From positions 1-12,754 of the forward strand of contig CAJJYZ010000051.1 in the NCBI GenBank assembly GCA_905197485.1: DNA of 12,754 nt, read 5' to 3'. The notes below the pieces were generated by a model. It was not told where the DNA came from, made no database searches, and was given only the letters and a program-made list of their open reading frames with translations. Shown here piece after piece: positions 6,780 through 12,754 of this stretch (within the stretch, counting starts at the first letter, position 1; every line of letters begins with the position of its first letter). The stretch comes from an uncultured Lachnospiraceae bacterium. Lineage in GTDB: Bacteria; Bacillota; Clostridia; Lachnospirales; Lachnospiraceae. Made by a program: the position numbers and the translations under genes.

Positions 6780-6799
6780 GTATAGGTATTTTCCTATAC
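6780..6799. promoter_or_regulatory. inverted repeat, candidate LysR recognition site
   Basis: GTATAGG (6780-6786) and CCTATAC (6793-6799) are perfect 7-bp arms around a 6-bp A/T spacer. A start of the rightward transcript near 6855 would put it at about -75 to -56, where LysR activators usually hold their main site. It also overlaps the putative -10 box of the leftward LysR promoter, which would give self-repression. Confidence 0.55.
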
Positions 6800-6826
6800 C
6801 ATATATTCAATATTACTATTTTACAA
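6798..6826 (-). promoter_or_regulatory. putative LysR gene promoter
   Basis: On the minus strand TTGTAA (6826-6821) and TATGGT (6803-6798) are 17 bp apart, each 4 of 6 to consensus. Its -35 box overlaps the -35 box of the rightward promoter, so polymerase could not occupy both at once. Confidence 0.35.
6803..6813. promoter_or_regulatory. second palindrome, candidate activation site
   Basis: ATATT-C-AATAT is a perfect 11-bp palindrome lying between the first inverted repeat and the rightward -35 box, at about -52 to -42. LysR proteins often bind a second, weaker site here. Its A/T-only arms could also arise by chance. Confidence 0.3.
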
Positions 6827-6848
6827 AGGAATGTGCAAGTAGTATGAT
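6820..6848 (+). promoter_or_regulatory. promoter of the sulfite reductase / siroheme operon
   Basis: TTTACA (6820-6825, 5 of 6) and TATGAT (6843-6848, 5 of 6) are exactly 17 bp apart. Transcription would start near 6855, giving a leader of about 100 nt. The leader has a weak CGTTA/TAACG hairpin (6868-6894) and no riboswitch that I can recognise. Confidence 0.55.
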
Positions 6849-6954
6849 AAATAAGGAGAAAAAACAGCGTTAATTATTGATAAAAAAAATAACGAATTTA
6901 AAAGTGTAAACAAGGCACGAAGGTGATTTGTGTGCTTGGGAAAGGGAGAAGATT

Positions 6955-7893
6955 ATGGCATGTACAATCAAACCGGAGGATATCAAACGGGTAAAGGCAT
7001 TGGGCTTTTTACATAACAAAGGGACAGACTTATTCAATGGTCGTATTATTACCGTAAATGGTAAGATTACCGCGGAACAGGCGGCTGTAATTGCGGAGGC
7101 GGCTAAGAGATTCGGAAGCGGGGAAGTAGAATTTACAGTTCGTCTTACGGTAGAAGTAAGGGGAATTCATTATGACAATATCGAGCCGTTTCGGGAGTTT
7201 ATCGCGCAGGCAGGTCTGGAGACCGGGGGAACAGGCGCTCTTGTCCGTCCAGTAGTGTCCTGTAAAGGGACGACTTGCCAGTATGGATTATATGATACAT
7301 TTGCAGTGTCTGAGAAGATTCATGAGCGTTTTTATAAAGGATACCGGACGGTAAAGCTGCCACATAAGTTTAAGATTGCGACAGGAGGATGTCCGAATAA
7401 CTGTGTGAAGCCGGATTTGAATGATGTCGGTATCGTGGGACAGATGATTCAGAATTTCGATGAAGAATTGTGTAAGGGCTGTAAAAAATGCAGGATTGAG
7501 AGTTTATGTCCAATGAAAGCGCCAAGAGTAGAAGACGGCGTTATGAAAGTGGATAAAGAAATCTGTAATAATTGTGGACGATGCATGGAAAAATGTCCGT
7601 TTGGCGCCATGAAAGAAGGTACGCCTGGATTCAAGGTTTACATTGGCGGAAGATGGGGCAAGAAAGCGGCGCGTGGGATTCCGTTATCCAAGATTTTTAC
7701 GTCTGAAGAAGAGATGATGAACGTGGTGGAATCTGCGATTTTGTTATTCCGCGAACAGGGTCAGACAGGAGAACGTTTTGCAGATACGATTGAAAGAATC
7801 GGATTCGAAGAAGTAGAAAGGCAACTTCTTTCGGGGGAAGTTTTAGAAAGAAAACAGGAGATTCTGAAGGATGAATGCGGAGGTTCTCGCTAA
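6955..7893 (+). CDS. siroheme/[4Fe-4S] sulfite (or nitrite) reductase with two ferredoxin clusters
   Basis: Encodes 312 residues from ATG 6955, preceded by GGGAGAAG; a TTG at 6928 in the same frame lacks a site. The N-terminal part (about 15-90) is the ferredoxin-like half of a nitrite/sulfite reductase. The siroheme-coupled cluster is held by C103 and C108 (SCKGTTCQYG) and C146 and C150 (GGCPNNCVKPD). An inserted 2x[4Fe-4S] ferredoxin domain follows: C173, C176, C179, C185 (slightly wide, CxxCxxCx5CP) and C204, C207, C210, C214 (classic CxxCxxCxxxCP). The family reduces sulfite to sulfide, or nitrite to ammonia, in the cytoplasm using siroheme. It resembles AsrC and the small Fsr/dissimilatory-type reductases of anaerobes. 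No AsrA- or AsrB-like gene is in the window, so the electron donor is probably a free ferredoxin. The gene overlaps the next by one base (TAATG). Confidence 0.85.
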   Translation: MACTIKPEDIKRVKALGFLHNKGTDLFNGRIITVNGKITAEQAAVIAEAAKRFGSGEVEFTVRLTVEVRGIHYDNIEPFREFIAQAGLETGGTGALVRPVVSCKGTTCQYGLYDTFAVSEKIHERFYKGYRTVKLPHKFKIATGGCPNNCVKPDLNDVGIVGQMIQNFDEELCKGCKKCRIESLCPMKAPRVEDGVMKVDKEICNNCGRCMEKCPFGAMKEGTPGFKVYIGGRWGKKAARGIPLSKIFTSEEEMMNVVESAILLFREQGQTGERFADTIERIGFEEVERQLLSGEVLERKQEILKDECGGSR

Positions 7894-8888
7894 TGAGCCG
7901 GAGAAATATGAGGCGGGGACTTGTTTTGGGGCTTGCCTGTAGTCTGATTCTGGTAAGCGGCTGCGGAAGCATTGGGAAAGAAGGAGCCAAAAAAGAGGGA
8001 CTGGAGAAACCTCAGGAAATGAAAGAGGTGGAAGAGAAACAAGCGTATACATTTACGGATGACCTGGGGCGAGAAGTGACGGTGAATCAGCCGAAACGTG
8101 TCGCCTGTCTTATCAGCAGCTTTTCGGACATCTGGGCTTTGGCAGGCGGTGTGGAGCAGATTGTGGCTGCAACAGATGCGACATGGAGATACTTGGACCT
8201 TCCTCTTGGAGAGGATGTTGTAAATCTTGGTTCATCGAAGGAACTGAACATGGAAGAACTGATTGCCTGCGAACCGGATTTTGTTCTGGCAAGCTGTGGA
8301 ACCGACCGGAATGTGGAATTAGAGAAATCTTTTGAACAGATGGGCATCAACGTGGCATATTTTTCTGTGGATAGCTTTAACGATTATCTGCGTGTGTTGA
8401 AAACCTGTACGGAGATTACCGGTTGTGTGGAAAACTATGAGAAAAACGGAACAGATGTGGAAAAACAGGTAGAAAAAGCGAAAGAAAGAGTCGATGGAAG
8501 TAAGCCGAACGTTCTGTATGTTCGGGCGACAGGCAGCAGTTGTAAGGTGAAAAACAGTAAAGAGAGCGTCCTTGGGGAGATGCTGGCTGATTTGGATTGT
8601 GTGAATATAGCGGATAAGGAAGAGAGCCTGTTAGAGCAGCTTAGCATGGAAAAAATCGTAGAACAGGACCCGGATTATATCTTTGTTGTCCTGCAAAGCG
8701 CCGAGGTTCAGGATGCGGAAGCTGTTTTGGAGAGTACATTGCTTCATAATCCGGCATGGCAGTCATTGACAGCGGTGAAAGAGGGACATTATTACGTGAT
8801 GGACCCGAATCTTTATAACCTGAAACCAAATGCAAGATGGGGGGAAGCTTATGAAAAGCTTGCAGACATTCTCTATCCGGAGACATAG
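7893..8888 (+). CDS. FecB/BtuF-like substrate-binding lipoprotein of an ABC importer
   Basis: Encodes 331 residues from ATG 7893, which overlaps the upstream stop as TAATG and has CGGAGG (7877-7882) upstream. An in-frame ATG at 7875 would lengthen the signal but is less well placed. The signal peptide has an arginine-rich start (MSRRNMRRG), a hydrophobic core and a lipobox LVSGC, giving lipidation at Cys24. A charged, Glu/Lys-rich linker follows, then the Peripla_BP_2 (TroA-like) fold: YTFTDDLGREVTVNQPKRV (about 50-68), ELIACEPDFVLAS near 125-137, and a final NARWGEAYEKLADILYP helix. Such proteins sit outside the membrane and deliver iron-chelate, heme, cobalamin or sometimes molybdate to a FecCD permease. 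The ligand cannot be read from sequence; iron or a tetrapyrrole-related chelate fits the neighbours best. Confidence 0.85.
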   Translation: MSRRNMRRGLVLGLACSLILVSGCGSIGKEGAKKEGLEKPQEMKEVEEKQAYTFTDDLGREVTVNQPKRVACLISSFSDIWALAGGVEQIVAATDATWRYLDLPLGEDVVNLGSSKELNMEELIACEPDFVLASCGTDRNVELEKSFEQMGINVAYFSVDSFNDYLRVLKTCTEITGCVENYEKNGTDVEKQVEKAKERVDGSKPNVLYVRATGSSCKVKNSKESVLGEMLADLDCVNIADKEESLLEQLSMEKIVEQDPDYIFVVLQSAEVQDAEAVLESTLLHNPAWQSLTAVKEGHYYVMDPNLYNLKPNARWGEAYEKLADILYPET

Positions 8889-9861
8889 AGTTGTATTTTG
8901 GGGCGGACTTATCTTTGCAACGATTCTTGTTGTGATTGTGAGTTTGTGGACAGGGTCTGTACAGTTATCGTATCAGGAGATACTGCGTGTTCTTTGCGGG
9001 CAAGATACGACGTCCACGACCGCGAAAATTATATTATATACAAGGCTTCCTCGAGTGTGTGCGGCGATGTTGTCCGGCGCGGCGTTATCCGTAGCGGGGG
9101 CGGTCATTCAGACGGTCTTACAGAATCCGCTCGCTTCACCGGGAATTATAGGAGTAAATTCCAGTGCAGGATTGGCGGTTGCATGTGTCTGTGCAATCGC
9201 GCCTTCGGCACAGAGATTTACTCCTTTTATCGCATTTGCAGGAGCATTTATAGGGGTAATGCTTGTCATGATATTGGCGGAAAAGACGGGGGCATCCCGC
9301 ATGACCGTTGTGCTTGCGGGGGTGGCGGTTTCGAATCTTTTTAGCGCAGGTATTGACGCGGTAGTTACGCTTGTACCGGAAGCGTTGACCGGAGTGACAG
9401 ATTTTAGAATCGGCGGATTTACAGGGGTGACGATGGAACAACTGAGACCGGCTGCAGTATTGATTCTTGTGAGTCTGTTTCTCGTCTGTTCTTTGGCACA
9501 ACAATTGGATATTTTGGCATTGGGGACGGAGGTTGCCCATAGTCTGGGACTATCGGTGAAGATGATGCGGGTGGTATTCCTTCTTCTGGCGGCGGCACTC
9601 GCCGGCGCGGCAGTCAGTTTTGCCGGATTATTGAGTTTTGTCGGTCTTGTAGTTCCCCATATCATGCGTCAAATTCAGGGGGAGACGTCGGATTCTTTCC
9701 TGCTTTCTTCGGCGATTGGGGGAGCTCTTTTTGTGATGCTATGCGACTTGCTTGCGAGAGTATTGTTCGCTCCATTCGAACTTCCGGTGGGGATTGTGCT
9801 CGCATTTACCGGAGCTCCGTTCTTCTTGTGGATGTTATTGAAAAAAGGAGGTCACGCATGA
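8851..9861 (+). CDS. FecCD-family ABC transporter permease
   Basis: Encodes 336 residues from ATG 8851, with GGGGGGAAG upstream; the start lies 38 bp inside the lipoprotein gene. The protein is hydrophobic throughout, with a first helix at about 15-35 (VVFWGGLIFATILVVIVSLW). Family hallmarks are RLPRVCAAMLSGAALSVAGAVIQTVLQNPLASPGIIGVNSSAG (about 66-110, typical RLPR...QNPLA.P..LG), a GGFTG motif near 189, the long-cytoplasmic-loop element VAHSLGLSV near 230 and SFAGLLSFVGLVVPHIMR near 256-273. It forms the membrane channel, presumably as a homodimer since only one permease gene is present. Length is standard. Confidence 0.9.
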   Translation: MKSLQTFSIRRHRVVFWGGLIFATILVVIVSLWTGSVQLSYQEILRVLCGQDTTSTTAKIILYTRLPRVCAAMLSGAALSVAGAVIQTVLQNPLASPGIIGVNSSAGLAVACVCAIAPSAQRFTPFIAFAGAFIGVMLVMILAEKTGASRMTVVLAGVAVSNLFSAGIDAVVTLVPEALTGVTDFRIGGFTGVTMEQLRPAAVLILVSLFLVCSLAQQLDILALGTEVAHSLGLSVKMMRVVFLLLAAALAGAAVSFAGLLSFVGLVVPHIMRQIQGETSDSFLLSSAIGGALFVMLCDLLARVLFAPFELPVGIVLAFTGAPFFLWMLLKKGGHA

Positions 9862-10625
9862 TTCGGATAGAGAATCTTTCAGCCGGATATGGTGGGAAAA
9901 CTGTGATAAGAAATGTATCTTTAGCATTTGAACCTGGAAAAGTGACCGTCCTTCTCGGACCGAACGGGAGTGGGAAATCTACGCTTCTCAAGGCGGCATT
10001 GGGGCTGATTCCGATATCGGAGGGAGAGATTTTCTACGATGCACAGGAAATCCGGCAGATGAAGCGGAAAGAAATCGCGCGAAAAGCCTCTTTTTTAACG
10101 CAGAGCCGGAATATTCCTTCCATACAGTCATTGCGGATGGTATTGCATGGACGTTTCCCGTATCTGTCTTATCCGCGAAGATACGGAAAAGAGGACTATG
10201 AGATTGCCAGAGATGCAATGGATGCGACCGGAAGCAGGGAATATGAGGATAGAAATATCAGTTCTTTAAGCGGAGGACAAAGACAGAGTGTTTATCTTGC
10301 CATGTCATTGGCGCAGAATACAGAGACGATTTTCATGGATGAACCAACGACTTATCTGGATATCAGGCGGCAGATGCAGATGATGCAGATGGCTCGTGCG
10401 CTTGCAAAAGAAGGAAAAGCGGTTGTGCTCGTATTACATGACCTGACGCAGGCATTACAGAGTGCAGACTATATCGCGTTGTTAAACGAGGGAGAATTAT
10501 TGTGTCTGGATACTCCGGAGAAGATTTATGACAGCAAGAAACTGGAGGAAGTATTTGGAGTGGAGGTACATCGGGTAGATACCCCACATGGAGTACAGTA
10601 TTACTATAGTGCGAAAAAGGAGTAG
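9858..10625 (+). CDS. FecE-type ABC transporter ATP-binding protein
   Basis: Encodes 255 residues from ATG 9858, which overlaps the permease stop as ATGA and has AAAGGAGG upstream. All ATPase motifs are intact: Walker A GPNGSGKST (34-42), Q-loop Gln82, signature LSGGQRQ (137-143), Walker B TIFMDEP (157-163), D-loop near 166-168 and the switch His194. Sequence style (TVLLGPNGSGKSTLL, FMDEPTTYLDI, LHDLTQAL) is that of iron-chelate/cobalamin importers. It powers the permease encoded before it. Frames open further upstream in the same register (to 9741) are inside the permease gene and have no ribosome binding site. Confidence 0.93.
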   Translation: MIRIENLSAGYGGKTVIRNVSLAFEPGKVTVLLGPNGSGKSTLLKAALGLIPISEGEIFYDAQEIRQMKRKEIARKASFLTQSRNIPSIQSLRMVLHGRFPYLSYPRRYGKEDYEIARDAMDATGSREYEDRNISSLSGGQRQSVYLAMSLAQNTETIFMDEPTTYLDIRRQMQMMQMARALAKEGKAVVLVLHDLTQALQSADYIALLNEGELLCLDTPEKIYDSKKLEEVFGVEVHRVDTPHGVQYYYSAKKE

Positions 10626-10628
10626 GAG

Positions 10629-12716
10629 ATGGCATATTTTCCAATGTTTATCGAGCTGGAGAATCGGCTTGTACTTGTTACAGGAGGAGGGCAGGTAGCC
10701 CTTCGGAAAATTCAGAAATTAAGGACATATAGGGCAAAAATTACGGTAGTTGCACCGGATATTTTGAAAGAGATTCAGAGCCTCCCAGATGTTCATTGTA
10801 TACAGCGTGAATTTAGAGATGAGGACCTAGAATGTGCGCCTGTTCTTGTGATTGCGGCAACGAATCAGAAGACGGTTAATACGATGATTTCAAAACTGTG
10901 TCAGGAGAGAAATATTCCCGTAAACGTGGTAGATGATGTGGATAATTGTAGCTTTCTGTTCCCGGCTCTGGTGAAAAAAGGAGAGTTTTCTGCAGGGATT
11001 TGTACCGGAGGCGCGAGTCCGACTGCGTCCGTCTATTATAAAGAGCGGTTGAAGGAACTTTTACCGGACAATCTGGACGAGATTTTAGACTGGTTAGAGA
11101 AAAAAAGACCGGAATTGAAAGAAAAGATTCCACAGCAGGGAAAACGGGCGGGGATTTTCAGCCAATTATTTGAACTTTGTGTGGAAAAAGGCAGACCGCT
11201 TCACGAAGAAGAGTGGATAACTTCTACGAATATTTCCACAGAAGGAAGCGTAGCCCTGGTCGGCGCAGGATGTGGAAAAGCAGATTTGATTACGGTAAGG
11301 GGACTCCGTCTTTTGAAACGGTGTGAAGCGGTTGTGTATGATGACCTGATAGACCCGGAATTACTGGAAGCAGTACCAGAGTCGGCAATGAAGATTTACA
11401 TGGGAAAACGTTCCGGTTCTCATTCAGCTTCGCAGGAAGAAATTAATCGAATGCTGATTGAACTGGCGCGAATGGGGAAAAGGGTGGTTCGTTTAAAAGG
11501 CGGAGACCCGTATCTCTTTGGTCGGGGCGGAGAAGAAATGCAGGCGCTTCGTAAGGCGGGGATTTCCTGCCAGGAGGTTCCGGGGATTCCGTCGGCGATT
11601 GGCATTCCGGCAGAGGCGGGGATTCCGGTTACCCATCGAGGTGCGAGCAGGGGACTTCATATTGTGACGGCACATACATCGGATACGGAGGATGGACTTC
11701 CAAAAGATTTTGACACTTTGGTGCAGCTTTCCGGCACGTTGGTATTTCTGATGGGATTAAAACAATTGCCTCGAATCGTGGAGCGATTGATGGCAGCAGG
11801 AAAGAGTGGAGAGACTCCGGCGGCAGTTCTTTCGGGTGGAAATTCCAAGAATCCGGCAAGTGTACGAGCAACGCTTCATGGAATCTGCGAGGCTGTGAAG
11901 AAGGCACGAGTGACTTCTCCGGCAATTATTCTGATAGGAGAAGTGGCGGCATTCAATTTTAATGAGTCGGAAAATCCATTGTGTGCAGTGAGGGTTGGAA
12001 TTACAGGGACGGAGAGAATTGCGAAGAAACAAGAACAGCTGTTGCAGAAATTAGGGGCAGAGACTGTCTGGCTTTCACGTTCTGTCGTAAGAGAGCGGGA
12101 TATTTCTCTGGATGTGAGAGCATGGAATGAAAAACCATGTTGGCTTGTCTTTACAAGTGAGAATGGAGTTCGGGTGTTCTTCCGGCAGACAGAGAAGCAG
12201 AAGGTGTGCTGGGAAGAGATGAAGAACGTGAAATTCGCTGTGATTGGGGAAGCGACCGGACAAGCGCTTTCGGAATATGGAATCCGGTATGATTTATGTC
12301 CGAAGGTTTTCACAAGTGAAGCTCTTGCCAAGGCACTTGTGTCTGTGGTGGAAAAAGAGGAAGAGATACGGTTGCTTCGTTCATCGATTGGTTCTCCGGC
12401 ATTAGCAGAGATTCCAAGACAATCAGGGCTAAAGGTGACGGATATTCCTATTTACGATTTGGAACGGGAAGAAACGAAGCAGGAATTGCCGGATGATATA
12501 CGGTATCTGACATTCTCAAGTGCGAGTGGCGTAAGACTGTTTTTTGAACAATACGGTAGGATACCGGAGAATATAACATGTGTCTGCATCGGAGAGGTGA
12601 CAGCAAAAGAATTGAAAAAATATGGAGAAACGAAGTTTCTTATGGCGAAAGAAGCATTAGTGGAGTCCATGGTGGAAATGATAGTGGAAGATTATAACAG
12701 AGTTCTCTTTTCATAA
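10629..12716 (+). CDS. trifunctional siroheme synthase: Met8-type dehydrogenase/ferrochelatase + SUMT + uroporphyrinogen-III synthase
   Basis: Encodes 695 residues from ATG 10629, 3 bp after the ATPase stop, with AAGGAG upstream. Domain 1 (about 1-195) is a precorrin-2 dehydrogenase/sirohydrochlorin ferrochelatase: NAD-binding VTGGGQVALRK (17-27), catalytic-type Asp102 in VNVVDD, and GGASP (128-132). Domain 2 (about 205-445) is uroporphyrinogen-III C-methyltransferase: VGAGCGKADLITVRG (211-225, with Cys where most have Pro), VRLKGGDPYLFGRGGEE (287-303) and VPGIPSAIGIPAEAGIPVTHRG (317-338). Domain 3 (about 453-690) is uroporphyrinogen-III synthase (HemD): VGITGTERIA, LVFTSENGVRVFF (507-518) and LTFSSASGVRLFFEQYG (627-643). 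Together the domains carry hydroxymethylbilane through uroporphyrinogen III, precorrin-2 and sirohydrochlorin to siroheme, the cofactor of the reductase encoded first in the operon. Domains 1 and 2 correspond to CysG in reverse-free order; adding HemD makes it larger. Cytoplasmic. Confidence 0.92.
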   Translation: MAYFPMFIELENRLVLVTGGGQVALRKIQKLRTYRAKITVVAPDILKEIQSLPDVHCIQREFRDEDLECAPVLVIAATNQKTVNTMISKLCQERNIPVNVVDDVDNCSFLFPALVKKGEFSAGICTGGASPTASVYYKERLKELLPDNLDEILDWLEKKRPELKEKIPQQGKRAGIFSQLFELCVEKGRPLHEEEWITSTNISTEGSVALVGAGCGKADLITVRGLRLLKRCEAVVYDDLIDPELLEAVPESAMKIYMGKRSGSHSASQEEINRMLIELARMGKRVVRLKGGDPYLFGRGGEEMQALRKAGISCQEVPGIPSAIGIPAEAGIPVTHRGASRGLHIVTAHTSDTEDGLPKDFDTLVQLSGTLVFLMGLKQLPRIVERLMAAGKSGETPAAVLSGGNSKNPASVRATLHGICEAVKKARVTSPAIILIGEVAAFNFNESENPLCAVRVGITGTERIAKKQEQLLQKLGAETVWLSRSVVRERDISLDVRAWNEKPCWLVFTSENGVRVFFRQTEKQKVCWEEMKNVKFAVIGEATGQALSEYGIRYDLCPKVFTSEALAKALVSVVEKEEEIRLLRSSIGSPALAEIPRQSGLKVTDIPIYDLEREETKQELPDDIRYLTFSSASGVRLFFEQYGRIPENITCVCIGEVTAKELKKYGETKFLMAKEALVESMVEMIVEDYNRVLFS

Positions 12717-12728
12717 AGGGAACTCTGT
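12697..12728 (+). terminator. hairpin over the stop codon of the siroheme fusion gene
   Basis: ACAGAGTTCTC (12697-12707) pairs with GGGAACTCTGT (12718-12728) in an 11-bp stem with one G-T pair and a 10-nt loop that includes the TAA stop (12714-12716). No T-run follows, so it may be a weak or partial terminator, or may protect the transcript's 3' end. Confidence 0.5.
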
Positions 12729-12736
12729 GTTAGAAT
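12708..12736 (+). promoter_or_regulatory. possible promoter for the next gene
   Basis: TTTTCA (12708-12713, 4 of 6) and TAGAAT (12731-12736, 5 of 6) are 17 bp apart, and TGT directly before the second box gives an extended -10. The window ends 18 bp later, so the gene it would serve is not visible. Confidence 0.3.
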
Positions 12737-12754
12737 AGAGCAAAGCATATTTTC

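Noticed and set aside
6855..6954. riboswitch in the operon leader
   Set aside because: About 100 nt of A-rich sequence with only a 5-bp hairpin; no conserved S-box, cobalamin or other motif that I could recognise.
6923..6995. short leader frame from GTG 6923 overlapping the reductase start
   Set aside because: The purine run before it is too close to act as a ribosome binding site and the peptide has no run of a regulating amino acid.
9108..9665. 185-codon minus-strand frame opposite the permease gene
   Set aside because: The product is Ala/Thr/Pro-rich and non-descript, as expected from the reverse of a hydrophobic, G/C-richer coding region; no promoter or ribosome binding site was seen.
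11876..12331. 151-codon minus-strand frame opposite the SUMT/HemD domains
   Set aside because: It is fully antisense to conserved coding sequence, is Ser/Phe-rich and lacks a plausible start signal.
1..12754. CRISPR array or insertion sequence
   Set aside because: No regularly spaced direct repeats and no transposase-like frame or paired terminal repeats were seen.

Overview
The window looks like a chromosomal segment of a low-GC anaerobic Gram-positive bacterium, most likely a Clostridia/Lachnospiraceae member. The signs are strong AGGAGG-type ribosome binding sites, A/T-rich intergenic DNA, a siroheme-type sulfite reductase, a three-domain siroheme/HemD fusion, and protein families (DUF4869, COG2865 ATP-binding regulators, a Fic-N protein) that I recall mainly from that group. 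This assignment is inference from families and style; no database was searched.

Left part (1-3362): visibly A/T-rich accessory DNA in decay. Positions 80-120 hold what looks like the 3' half of a tRNA-Arg(CCT) without its 5' half, the footprint expected at one end of an element integrated into a tRNA gene. To its right lie a Fic-family pseudogene with its catalytic core deleted (366-834), an intact DUF4869 gene (942-1379) and a partner gene with an internal deletion and frameshift (1395-2139). A 302-bp non-coding stretch follows, holding a hairpin and a perfect 44-bp palindrome. The palindrome sits in the promoter of a shortened COG2865-type ATP-binding/winged-helix regulator (2442-3362).

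Middle part (3384-5868): base composition changes to that of the rest of the window. A YtcJ-like amidohydrolase and an EamA-type membrane transporter overlap by 14 bp and form a two-gene unit. It ends in a hairpin shared with the convergent LysR gene.

Right part (5877-12754): a LysR regulator (minus strand) is divergent from a five-gene plus-strand operon. The operon encodes a siroheme/[4Fe-4S] sulfite (or nitrite) reductase, a FecB-like lipoprotein, a FecCD-type permease, a FecE-type ATPase, and a 695-residue fusion of precorrin-2 dehydrogenase/ferrochelatase, uroporphyrinogen-III methyltransferase and uroporphyrinogen-III synthase. Adjacent genes overlap or are 3 bp apart, so they are probably co-transcribed and translationally coupled. 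The operon reads as a self-contained module: the fusion makes siroheme from hydroxymethylbilane, the reductase uses it, and the ABC importer plausibly supplies iron or another metal chelate. The 193-bp divergent intergenic region contains opposed promoters whose -35 boxes overlap, plus two inverted repeats placed where a LysR activator would bind. This resembles the known CysL-cysJI arrangement in principle.
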